Made by a program: the position numbers and the translations under genes. Shown piece by piece: positions 1-7,914 of a DNA stretch of 20,622 nucleotides (positions within the stretch are counted from its first letter, which is position 1; each line of letters opens with the position of its first letter). The notes beneath the pieces are model-generated. The model did not search any database, had not been told where the DNA came from, and saw only the letters and a list, made by a program, of their open reading frames with translations. The DNA comes from an uncultured bacterium (GTDB lineage: Bacteria; Actinomycetota; Coriobacteriia; Coriobacteriales; Coriobacteriaceae): the NCBI GenBank assembly GCA_905214615.1, contig CAJMMX010000045.1, positions 1-20,622 on the forward strand, given 5' to 3'.

Positions 1-1
1 G

Positions 2-1210
2 GCGACGGCCGTCATGTCGGGCAACGCGTCGCTCGCGCTCGATGGCGCGGGCGTCAAGGATGCCGCGGCCGCCATGGCCAAGGCCACCGTCGAGGCCAAG
101 ACCCTTGCCGAGGAAAAAGAGATCGCCCAGGCCAACCGCTTTCCCAAGCTGTCCCTCGTGGACCTTAAGTACCGCGACTGGGAATCGCCGGTCTACGACG
201 ATGCCATCTCGCTCGAGGACTTTGTCGACAGCTTCCGCGCGTTTGCATGCAGCCAGATGAAGCTCTACTACACGCCCGAAATCATCCGCCGCTTTGTGGC
301 CGGCATGGCCGCCTCCAAGCTGCTGATCCTGGAGGGTATCTCGGGTACTGGTAAGACGTCGCTGCCCTACAGCTTTAGCCGCTACCTGGACAATCCCGCG
401 ACCATCGTGTCGGTGCAGCCGAGTTTTCGCGATCGCACCGAGGTGCTGGGTTACTTTAACGAGTTTTCCAAGCGCTTTAACGAGACCGAGTTCCTCCGCG
501 CCGTGTACGAGGCGGGCCTTCGTCAGGACCCGTCCATGATCGTGCTCGACGAGATGAACCTCGCCCGCGTGGAGTACTACTTTGCCGAGATCCTGTCGGT
601 GCTCGAGATGCCCAGCCACGACGAGTGGGTGCTCGATCTGGTGCCCACCCAGTGGGCTGCCGACCCCAAGGCTCTGCACGACGGCAAGCTCACCATCCCC
701 GACAGCCTGTGGTTTATCGGCACGGCCAACAACGACGACTCCACCTTTACCATCACGGACAAGGTGTACGACCGTGCGATTCCCATCGAGCTCAACGAGC
801 GCGCCGATGCGTTTGAGTGCGAGCCGCACGAGCGCGTGCACGTGACGGCCGAGCATCTGCAGTATCTGTTCCAAAGGGCCAAGGTCGAGTACGTGATCGA
901 CGAGGAGCTGCTCCAGAAGATGCACAAGCTGGACCAGTACCTGCAGACCCGCTTTAAGCTGGCCTTTGGCAACCGTATCATCAAGCAGATGTACGACTTT
1001 ATCCCCGTGTACGTGGCGTGCGGCGGCACCGAGCTGGGCGGCATGGACTACATCATCGCCCGCAAGGTGCTTAAGAAGTTTGAGTCCATGAACGTGAGCT
1101 TTGTGCGCGACGAGATGAAGGGCCTGATCGAGTACATCGAGAAGACCTTTGGCGAGGGCGGCCTGCCCGATTCCGTCATGTATCTGCAGCGGATCCAGAA
1201 CTTCTACTAA
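2..1210 (+). CDS. McrB-type AAA+ ATPase (5' end probably outside the window)
   Basis: The reading frame is open from the first bases. The first visible ATG is at 14, with no clear Shine-Dalgarno site, so the gene probably starts upstream. Numbering is from that ATG (398 residues). Walker A is G108-ISGTGK-T115 and Walker B is MIVLDE at 175-180, followed by MNLARVEYYF (181-190), the extended Walker B typical of McrB/COG1401 ATPases. A sensor-1-like GTANNDDS (236-243) and an arginine in VYDRAIPIEL (254) complete the module. No membrane segment or signal peptide is seen. In McrBC-like systems such ATPases assemble into NTP-driven rings that act on DNA with a McrC/DUF2357 partner. The next gene fits as that partner, 69 nt downstream. 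Family assignment is firm; the substrate and any defence role are inferred. A MoxR-like chaperone is the alternative. Confidence 0.8.
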   Translation, partial: ATAVMSGNASLALDGAGVKDAAAAMAKATVEAKTLAEEKEIAQANRFPKLSLVDLKYRDWESPVYDDAISLEDFVDSFRAFACSQMKLYYTPEIIRRFVAGMAASKLLILEGISGTGKTSLPYSFSRYLDNPATIVSVQPSFRDRTEVLGYFNEFSKRFNETEFLRAVYEAGLRQDPSMIVLDEMNLARVEYYFAEILSVLEMPSHDEWVLDLVPTQWAADPKALHDGKLTIPDSLWFIGTANNDDSTFTITDKVYDRAIPIELNERADAFECEPHERVHVTAEHLQYLFQRAKVEYVIDEELLQKMHKLDQYLQTRFKLAFGNRIIKQMYDFIPVYVACGGTELGGMDYIIARKVLKKFESMNVSFVRDEMKGLIEYIEKTFGEGGLPDSVMYLQRIQNFY

Positions 1211-1221
1211 TGCCGTAAGCG

Positions 1222-1244
1222 CGGGGCGATGTGATGTCGCCCCG
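1222..1244 (+). other. Perfect 8-bp hairpin between the ATPase and DUF2357 genes
   Basis: CGGGGCGA (1222-1229) and TCGCCCCG (1237-1244) are exact inverse complements around a 7-nt loop. A pyrimidine stretch (tccctttcc) follows, but there is no uninterrupted T tract. It lies in the 69-nt gap, upstream of the GGAG ribosome site of the next gene. It could be a weak terminator, attenuator or mRNA-stability hairpin setting the ratio of the two proteins. Confidence 0.45.
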
Positions 1245-1279
1245 TCCCTTTCCGATCGATCCAATCTATGGAGTAACCC

Positions 1280-3517
1280 ATGTCCGAGACCATTCAGGAC
1301 CTCTATACCAGCTTCTCCGAGCAGATGGAGCCCATCCAGGAGGACAGCCGCTACTTTCGCTATCTGTTTGAGATGGCGCAGGCCTCGGGCACCACGATCG
1401 AGCAGCAGCGCGAGGAGCTCGTCAAGGTGGTGGACGAGGAATGGATCAGCATGATCGAGGACTCGCTCGACGCCATCAACACCATTATCGAAAAGCCGCG
1501 CCGCTTTATCACCACCGAGGAAGAGGTGGTGCCGGTCTCGCTCGCCAAAAAGATCAGCGCCGACAGCGTCCGTCATCTGAGCCAGAACACGCAGTTCCTG
1601 GCGCCGAGCGAGGACGGCGGCGTCCATCCAACGCGCATCCTCAACGTCAATACCGTTGAGACGTACGACCTGTACGAGAACCGCTTTATCTACCACCTGA
1701 TTCAGCGCCTGCTGACGTTTGTGGATAAGCGTACCGACGTGATCTTTTGGTCGACGGGCAACGAGATCCGCAACCGCTTTAAGATGCACAGTAAGATCGA
1801 CGACGCGTACGAGGAGATCGAGTACAACGTCGAGATGACGGTCAAAAACCGCCAGAGCTTTGCCGAGAACGACGCCGACAACATGGACGTCTTTATGCGC
1901 ATCGACCGCGTGCGCCGTCTGGTCATGGCGCTGCGCGGCGCGTCATTCTGCCAGATCATGAACGGCTGCAGCGCGGTCCGCAGCCCCATTCAGCGCACCA
2001 ACCTCATCATGAAAGACCCCAACTACCGCAAGTGCTACCAGCTGTGGCAGTTTATGGAGCGCTACGACAAGGTGGGCTACAACATCGACGTGCAGCAGCA
2101 GGCGCTGGCGTTCGATGACGAGTACATGGTGCAGATGTACACCAACCTCATCAACAACTACACCGTCTTTAAGAGCCTGACCGACGACGAGCGCAACCTG
2201 CAGGAGCTCGAGAGCGTGCAACACGCGCCGGTGGCGCCCAAGTTTATTAAAGAGATCAAGGAAGAGCAGGTCGATAGCCCCGACCTGCCCGACGTCGAGG
2301 TCCGGCGCGTGTTTGTGGAGGAGGTCACGCAGGCCCAGCTCGATGCCGAGCAGGCGCTGGCCGAGGCGCGCGAGCAGATCGAGGAGCTGCAGGGGCAGGT
2401 CAAGTCTTGGAAGGTTCAGGCCCATGCGCTGACCGACGAGCGCGACGACCTGGCCGACGAGCTGGACGAGGCAAAGACGCGCGAGCTGGCGTTGACGCAG
2501 CGCGCGCAGATTGCCGAGGCTGATGTAGAGGAACTACGCGCTTCGCTGGAGGATGTCGAGGCCGGCAAGAAGGCTGCCGAGAATGCTGCCGTTGAGGCGC
2601 GCTCGACCGCGGCGGCCCAGCTTGAGCAGATGCGTGCCGAGGCCGATGCCGAGGTCTCAGTCGCCCGCGCCGACGCAGATGCTAGGGTCGCGGCTGCCGA
2701 GCAGACTGCTGCCGAGCAAGTCGCGCGGGTCAAGAGTGAGTCTGCCGCAGCCTTGGCTGCCAAGACAGCTGCCGACGCTGCCGAGCTGCAGGCCGCCAAG
2801 GACGCCGCCGCAGCCGAGCTTGCCGGCGTGCGCGAGGCGTCTGCCAAGGAGCTCGCCGAGGTGCATGCCAAGCTGGATGCCGCCAAGTTGCAGATTGAGG
2901 AAGTGCGGCTGGCGGCCGAGCGCGATGCCCGTGCCGCGCAGGAGACTGCCGACGTCGCCGCGGCCGAGGCGGAGCAGAAGCTCGCCGACACCGTTGCCGC
3001 GGCCGAGGAGAAGGCTGCTGCCGCCCAGCAGGCCGCCGATGCTGCGATCGACGCCGCCCGTGCTGCCGCCGATTCTGCCGTTGAGCAGGCTACGGTGGAT
3101 GCCAGCGAGAAGGTCGCCGCTGCCGCTGCCGAGCGCGATGCCGCCGCGCGTGCCGCCGAGGAGGCTCGTGCCGACGCCGACGCGCGTATCGCTGCAGCTG
3201 AGCTCGAGGCAGGGGAGCGTATTGAGCAGGAACTCGCCGCCGCCAAGGCCGCGCACGAGCGCGAGCTCGAGGCCGCCCGCGCGGAGATGCAGCAGCGCTT
3301 GGCCTCGTTGGCGCACGAGCTGGAACAGGCCGAGCGCGATCGCGCCCGCGCCGAGCGCCGTGCCGAGGGCAACAGCCTGTCGCGCTATCTGCTGGCTCGC
3401 TTGCGCGGAGAGGCCGCCGAGGGCGATGTCGCCACGACCGTTGAGGGAGATGAGACCGACGTTTCGGCATCTGACGCCACTGACGTCGAGCCTTCCGCAA
3501 AGGACGCCGACAAGTGA
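1280..3517 (+). CDS. DUF2357-like protein with long Ala/Glu-rich coiled coil, no visible nuclease domain
   Basis: The product has 745 residues; its start is supported by GGAG about 7 nt upstream of ATG 1280. Residues 1-300 form a globular part. Its TVETYDLYENRFIYHLIQRL segment (125-144) and PIQRTN...YRKCYQLWQFME (about 236-260) resemble DUF2357/COG1700 (McrC-like, 'virus defence') proteins. From about 350 to 697 the chain is a continuous Ala/Glu/Arg-rich helix-forming coiled coil, with no proline between 337 and 738. An acidic Ser/Thr-rich tail ends the protein. I cannot find the C-terminal PD-(D/E)XK motif expected of COG1700 members; the coiled coil occupies that place. No signal peptide or membrane segment is seen. 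It is probably the partner of the upstream McrB-like ATPase, with the signal peptidase start overlapping its stop. The DUF2357 match is by eye and moderately sure; function is unknown. Confidence 0.65.
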   Translation: MSETIQDLYTSFSEQMEPIQEDSRYFRYLFEMAQASGTTIEQQREELVKVVDEEWISMIEDSLDAINTIIEKPRRFITTEEEVVPVSLAKKISADSVRHLSQNTQFLAPSEDGGVHPTRILNVNTVETYDLYENRFIYHLIQRLLTFVDKRTDVIFWSTGNEIRNRFKMHSKIDDAYEEIEYNVEMTVKNRQSFAENDADNMDVFMRIDRVRRLVMALRGASFCQIMNGCSAVRSPIQRTNLIMKDPNYRKCYQLWQFMERYDKVGYNIDVQQQALAFDDEYMVQMYTNLINNYTVFKSLTDDERNLQELESVQHAPVAPKFIKEIKEEQVDSPDLPDVEVRRVFVEEVTQAQLDAEQALAEAREQIEELQGQVKSWKVQAHALTDERDDLADELDEAKTRELALTQRAQIAEADVEELRASLEDVEAGKKAAENAAVEARSTAAAQLEQMRAEADAEVSVARADADARVAAAEQTAAEQVARVKSESAAALAAKTAADAAELQAAKDAAAAELAGVREASAKELAEVHAKLDAAKLQIEEVRLAAERDARAAQETADVAAAEAEQKLADTVAAAEEKAAAAQQAADAAIDAARAAADSAVEQATVDASEKVAAAAAERDAAARAAEEARADADARIAAAELEAGERIEQELAAAKAAHERELEAARAEMQQRLASLAHELEQAERDRARAERRAEGNSLSRYLLARLRGEAAEGDVATTVEGDETDVSASDATDVEPSAKDADK

Positions 3518-4227
3518 TGAAGCACGTGCTCCGCGTGATCAACGTGCTGGCGACCGTGGTGATCCTGGTCGCCTTTGTGGTGCTGCTGCGCACGGTGTTC
3601 ACGCCCGCCGGCGAGATCCCCACCATCATGGGCTATGGCTTTATGCGCACGCTGACCGGCTCTATGGAGCCGGCGATTCCCGTGCACTCGTTTATCGTCG
3701 TCGATACCGACAACAGCCAGGTCTACCAGGTTGGCGATATCATCACCTTCCATTCGTCCGATGACGCGCTGGAGGGTTCACTCAACACGCACCGCATCGT
3801 TGCCGTGGAGGCCGCGGCCGACGGCACGCCGGTCTACCGCACCAAGGGCGATGCCAATCCGGTCGAGGACGCCGCGCCCGTGCCCGCCGCCGACGTGGTG
3901 GGCCGCGTGGTCTTTGTCTCGGCGGGGCTGGGCGTGGTGGTCTCGTTGCTCACCAATCCGCTGCTGTTCTTTCCGCTTATCGTGGTGCCGCTGATCGTGC
4001 TGCTGGTGCTCGAGATTCGCCATATGGTCAAGACAACGCAAGAGGTGGCACGCGCCGAGGACGAGGCCGCCCTGCGCGCAGCCGTGGAGCAGATTCGCGA
4101 AAAGCGCCGTCGCGAGCAGGAGGAGCAGGGCGACGCCGGTGACGAGGGCGATGCCGACGGTGGCCATACCGATGAAAGTGCGGAAGCCGATCCCGGCGCC
4201 CCAGGCGATTCCAACCGCTCGGCATAG
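3517..4227 (+). CDS. Signal peptidase I, SipW/archaeal (S26B) type
   Basis: This is a membrane serine protease of 236 residues if started at ATG 3517, which overlaps the upstream TGA by one base (TGATG); GTG 3514 would add one residue. An N-terminal membrane segment (about 5-30) is followed by the catalytic serine in TGSMEP (Ser49). The general base is His92 in NTHRIV, in place of the lysine of bacterial LepB, which places it in the SipW/ER-type branch. A KGDANP segment (Asp112) matches the conserved acidic motif. A second membrane segment (about 134-165) precedes an approximately 65-residue highly charged, acidic C-terminal tail. SipW enzymes usually process a few dedicated exported substrates; none is encoded in view. 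Translational coupling suggests co-expression with the DUF2357-like protein. Confidence 0.85.
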   Translation: MKHVLRVINVLATVVILVAFVVLLRTVFTPAGEIPTIMGYGFMRTLTGSMEPAIPVHSFIVVDTDNSQVYQVGDIITFHSSDDALEGSLNTHRIVAVEAAADGTPVYRTKGDANPVEDAAPVPAADVVGRVVFVSAGLGVVVSLLTNPLLFFPLIVVPLIVLLVLEIRHMVKTTQEVARAEDEAALRAAVEQIREKRRREQEEQGDAGDEGDADGGHTDESAEADPGAPGDSNRSA

Positions 4228-4305
4228 CTCTTCGGTGCCTTTCGTCCCTGCAATTTGGATGCTCGTAGATGTTCCGAATCGCCCGCATTTCCGTATCAAT
4301 ATTCG

Positions 4306-4314
4306 TGCTACAGT
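4306..4314 (+). promoter_or_regulatory. Putative extended -10 promoter for the EamA gene
   Basis: TG-C-TACAGT matches the extended -10 pattern TGnTATAAT at 4 of 6 core positions. It lies about 40 nt before the start codon and no convincing -35 is visible. Two other genes in this window have the same TGn-type -10, which supports it slightly. Confidence 0.35.
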
Positions 4315-4352
4315 TTGAGCGCTTTGTTGCCAATTGATTTCTGGGGAGTGGG

Positions 4353-5375
4353 ATGGAACAGAAGCGCTCGGCGCAGTGTGCACGTGAAAGGGCTTCGGTA
4401 CCGATGACGGCGGCGTCTGATTTTATCGTGCCCGAGGGGACTGACGAGCTGAGCCGCAGCACCCGCCGCGCATGGCGCGACCGCCTCAACGACGCCCAGG
4501 CGCGCAAGATGGCCCTGGGTACGCTCGCCGCGTTTGCCGGCGGTACGTTTTGGGGTTTTTCTGGCACCAGCGCCAGCTACCTCTTTGACGTGTGCCATAT
4601 CGAGACGTTTTGGCTGATGAGCGTGCGCCAAGTTATCGCTGGCCTGCTCTTTATGTTCGTTGTGCTCAGAAAAGACCGCGACCGCTTGATCGAGCTGTGG
4701 ACTACCCCCGCCGATCGCAAGCAGCTTATTCTGTTTACGATCTTTGGCCTGCTGTTCAACCAGCTTTGCTATCTGTCAGCCGTGCGCCTGACCAACGCGG
4801 GCACCGCGACTGTCTTCCAGTGCCTGCAGCTGGTGGTCGTCATGGGGTATGCCTGCGTCACCGCGCATCGACTGCCGCGCACGCGCGAGGCTCTTGGCAT
4901 TTTGCTCGCATTGGGCGGAACGTTTTTGATCGCCACGGGCGGCGACCCCAGTACGCTCAACATCTCGCCGATGGGCCTGCTCTCGGGCCTTTTGTGCGCA
5001 GTGGGCGGTGCCTGCATAGCAATCATCCCTGCCGGAATCCTCAACAAATACGGTAGCCCGGTCGTCACGGGCTCGGCCATGCTTTCGGCGGGAATCGTGA
5101 TGAGTATCTTTACCCAGCCGTGGGCGCATATGCCGGCGCTCGGCCCCTCGGGTGTCGGCGCGCTCGCGATATTTATTGTGGTGGGGTCGTTCTTCGCCTA
5201 TATGTTCTACATGCAGGGCGTTAAGGAGATTGGCTCGGTGCGCGCGAGCCTCCTTGGAACCATGGAGCCGGTTTCGGCCACCATCACCAGCGCCCTTATG
5301 CTGGGAACGGTGTTTTTGCCCACCGACCTGGCGGGCTTTGCCATGATTATCGCGATGGTGTTTTTGACGGTGTAG
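4353..5375 (+). CDS. DMT-superfamily (EamA) transporter
   Basis: The product has 340 residues; its start is supported by a purine-rich GGGGAG about 6 nt upstream of ATG 4353. After a hydrophilic N-terminal stretch of about 50 residues come roughly ten hydrophobic segments in two repeats. The first begins TLAAFAGGTFWGFSGTSASY (57-76), the usual opening of an EamA repeat; the second begins near SPMGLLSGLLCAVGGACIAI. A conserved GSVRASLLGTMEPVSATITS block lies near the end of the second repeat. The family exports or imports small metabolites, amino acids or nucleotide sugars across the inner membrane, and the substrate cannot be read from the sequence. It is a single gene in its own transcription unit, with 125 nt upstream and 143 nt downstream. 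The protein stops directly after the last membrane helix. Confidence 0.85.
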   Translation: MEQKRSAQCARERASVPMTAASDFIVPEGTDELSRSTRRAWRDRLNDAQARKMALGTLAAFAGGTFWGFSGTSASYLFDVCHIETFWLMSVRQVIAGLLFMFVVLRKDRDRLIELWTTPADRKQLILFTIFGLLFNQLCYLSAVRLTNAGTATVFQCLQLVVVMGYACVTAHRLPRTREALGILLALGGTFLIATGGDPSTLNISPMGLLSGLLCAVGGACIAIIPAGILNKYGSPVVTGSAMLSAGIVMSIFTQPWAHMPALGPSGVGALAIFIVVGSFFAYMFYMQGVKEIGSVRASLLGTMEPVSATITSALMLGTVFLPTDLAGFAMIIAMVFLTV

Positions 5376-5518
5376 CTGGCGCCAAGACGGAAAAGGCGTT
5401 GTGCCACATTTTCGCCAATTGATGTCCGTGTCTGGAGTTTAGCTGTCGATGCTCAAAATGCCATAAACTAGTAACGTTATGGACTTTTTCATTGCGACTC
5501 AATTGCGAGGATTTCTTT

Positions 5519-7831
5519 ATGGCTGGTAATCACTTTAAGGGCAGCGATAGCGGCCGTCCTGCAGTTCCGCCGCGTCCGAACGGGGCTGGTAAGGCCGGCA
5601 CGCCGGGCGGCGCTGGGCAGGGCGGTTCCGGTAAGCGCGTGTCCCCGGGCGAGACGGCGATGTTTACCGCTCTGTACGAGCAGTCTCAAAAGGCAAAAAA
5701 GACCGGCCGTGCAAGAGGGAATGTCTTTGCGGGCGGTGCAACCTCCACGTCGCAGCCGAGCGGGGCCCCTTCGATACCTGCGAACAACGCAGGTGCTGCC
5801 AACGCCGCGAATACCGCCGGCAACGTTAATGCCGGCAAGGCCGCCAACAATACTCCCTCTGCCGGTGGCGCGGGGCTTACGGGTAACCTTGGCACGATTT
5901 ACACCGGCGCCTCCGAGACTGGCACGTTCGCCCGCCTGGATGATAGCGGTGCCGAGTTTGCGGGCTCGGGTTCCAAGGAAGATTATTACGATTTTGGCTT
6001 GAACTACGGTAGCGACGCTTCGTCGAGTTCGACCTCTGACGGTCTGGTCCGTCATCGCCATCGCAAGGGCGAGCGCAAAAAGCGTCACACTGGCGCCATT
6101 ATTGCCGCTGTAGTCGCGGTGCTTCTCGTTGCGCTTGGCGCAAGTGGCTTTATGCTGCTTAACTCGGCAAAGACCGTAAAGAGCGAAGCGAAGGAGGCTG
6201 TCGAGATCGTCGGTGGCCTTAAGGACAAGGTCACGTCGGGCGATTTTTCGACGCTGCCTGACGACGCGAAGAAGATTGATGAGCTTTGCGACAGCATGAA
6301 GGCGGAGACCTCGAGCCCGCTGTGGACGGCGGCTTCGTTTATCCCGGTGTATGGCAGCGACATCAATGCGGCCCGCACCATGATCGACGCCCTGTCCGAT
6401 GTCTCGAGCAATGCGCTGGTTCCCATGGCCGATAACCTTTCGCAGGCCACGCCCGGCAAGCTGTTTCAGGACGGCATGATTAACGTGTCCGCGCTGCAGG
6501 CGGTCGCCGATTCGCTTTCCAGCAGCTCGAAGGTGTTCAAGAGCGCCAACGAGAAGATCCAGGGCATTGGCGATACTCATATTTCCCAGGTGACCGAGCT
6601 GGTCGATAAGGCCAAGGACGGCTTTGCCACCCTCAACGGCGCGGTTGACGCGGCGGAGAAAGTCGCCCCCGTCCTTCCCCAGATGCTCGGCGCCAACGGC
6701 CAGACGCGCAACTACCTTATGTACGCCATGAACAACGTCGAGATTCGTGCCTGCGGCGGCTTTGGCGGTTCGCAGGGCCTGATTTCGGTCACCGACGGCC
6801 AGATGTCGATTGGCGAGTTTGTTCCATGTATTGCGCTTGGCAAAGACGAGGCGGTTGAGAGCGTCGACGAAGAGGACGAGGCACTGTTTGGCGACCACAG
6901 TAACCTGTACAACTCTGGTAACGCGTATTCGCCCGATTGGCCCCGCAACTCGCAGCGTGTCGCCGCGCTGTGGAAGTCCCAGTATGGGCAGGACGTTGAC
7001 GGCGTCGTGGGTATCGACCCGGTGTTCCTACAGTATCTGCTGGGCCTCGTCGGTAATGTCTCGCTGCCCGACGGAACGGTTGTCGACGGCACCAACGCCG
7101 CAAAGGTCCTCATGCACGATGTGTACTGGAACTATCCGGTCGAGGAGTCGGACGGCATCTTTGCATCCGTCGCCAGCGCTGCCTTCGACAAGATCCTTGG
7201 CGGTATCGGCGATGTCGATGTTACGAAGCTTGTCAGCGCCGTTGAGCGCGGTGCCGAAGAGGGTCGCCTGATCGCGTGGATGAAAAACGATGACGAGCAG
7301 AACGCTATCAAGGAGATGAACATCGACGCCTCGCTGCCCGATCCGGATGACCCGAGTGAAGATCCCGTTGCCGGCGTTTACTTTAACAACCTGAGCTTCT
7401 CCAAGCTCGACTGGTACCTGAATGCCGATACGCAGATTGGCCAGGGCATCAAGAACGGTGACGGCACATGCTCGTATCGCATCACCGTTACCCTGACGAA
7501 CATCATGACGCAGGAGGAGGCCGGCAAGCTGCCCGACTACGTCGCGGCGAGCGCGCCCGATGCCGCGCGCGACGACGAGCGTCTGAATGTCTCGTTGTTT
7601 GCCCCGACGGGCGGCAACATTACTGATCTGACCGTCGAGGGCACCCAGTTTGGTCTTGGCGCCGCTACGTGGCATGGAATCCCCTTCTATTCGGGCACCG
7701 TTGACCTGCATGCTGGCGAGACGACGACGATCACATATACGCTGACCACGTCAGCCGAGGCGGGGGACAAGCCGCTTACGCTGCGTCAGACTCCTACATG
7801 CCAGGCGGCTCGCGACAGCGCGTCGGCGTAG
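5519..7831 (+). CDS. DUF4012 membrane-anchored protein
   Basis: The product has 770 residues. ATG 5519 is chosen because GCGAGG lies 8 nt upstream; an in-frame TTG at 5492 would add nine residues without a better site. Residues 1-177 are low-complexity (Gly/Ala/Asn/Ser/Pro) and presumably cytoplasmic. A basic cluster (178-190, RHRHRKGERKKRH) and one membrane helix (about 193-215) give a type II orientation, with the rest outside. The outer part carries the DUF4012 signature, NYLMYAMNNVEIRACGGFGG at 398-417, and later DVDGVVGIDPVFLQYLLGLV with GNVSLPDG. DUF4012 proteins occur in Gram-positive bacteria near envelope and polysaccharide genes; their biochemistry is not established. The next gene, glmM, makes a cell-wall precursor, which fits an envelope role, but a terminator separates the two. 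Confidence 0.85.
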   Translation: MAGNHFKGSDSGRPAVPPRPNGAGKAGTPGGAGQGGSGKRVSPGETAMFTALYEQSQKAKKTGRARGNVFAGGATSTSQPSGAPSIPANNAGAANAANTAGNVNAGKAANNTPSAGGAGLTGNLGTIYTGASETGTFARLDDSGAEFAGSGSKEDYYDFGLNYGSDASSSSTSDGLVRHRHRKGERKKRHTGAIIAAVVAVLLVALGASGFMLLNSAKTVKSEAKEAVEIVGGLKDKVTSGDFSTLPDDAKKIDELCDSMKAETSSPLWTAASFIPVYGSDINAARTMIDALSDVSSNALVPMADNLSQATPGKLFQDGMINVSALQAVADSLSSSSKVFKSANEKIQGIGDTHISQVTELVDKAKDGFATLNGAVDAAEKVAPVLPQMLGANGQTRNYLMYAMNNVEIRACGGFGGSQGLISVTDGQMSIGEFVPCIALGKDEAVESVDEEDEALFGDHSNLYNSGNAYSPDWPRNSQRVAALWKSQYGQDVDGVVGIDPVFLQYLLGLVGNVSLPDGTVVDGTNAAKVLMHDVYWNYPVEESDGIFASVASAAFDKILGGIGDVDVTKLVSAVERGAEEGRLIAWMKNDDEQNAIKEMNIDASLPDPDDPSEDPVAGVYFNNLSFSKLDWYLNADTQIGQGIKNGDGTCSYRITVTLTNIMTQEEAGKLPDYVAASAPDAARDDERLNVSLFAPTGGNITDLTVEGTQFGLGAATWHGIPFYSGTVDLHAGETTTITYTLTTSAEAGDKPLTLRQTPTCQAARDSASA

Positions 7832-7868
7832 GGTTTTTCTGGTAGCGCAGATAATCGAGTACCATTTT

Positions 7869-7902
7869 GGGGCGGACAGGCAATCTGTTCGCCCCTATTT
7901 TG
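7869..7902 (+). terminator. Intrinsic terminator between DUF4012 gene and glmM
   Basis: GGGGCGGACAG (7869-7879) pairs with CTGTTCGCCCC (7885-7895), an 11-bp stem with one G-U pair and a GCAAT loop. TATTTTG follows. It ends 3-4 nt before the glmM ribosome site, so it can end the DUF4012 transcript or act as an attenuator in the glmM leader. Confidence 0.75.
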
Positions 7903-7914
7903 TAAGGAGAGCGC

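Noticed and set aside
2416..3372. A 318-codon Ser/Ala-rich antisense frame opposite the coiled coil
   Set aside because: It mirrors the repetitive Ala/Glu codons of the + strand gene and has no ribosome site or domain.
5489..6898. A 469-codon minus-strand frame opposite the DUF4012 gene
   Set aside because: The + strand frame has DUF4012 motifs, a membrane helix and a ribosome site; the antisense one has none.
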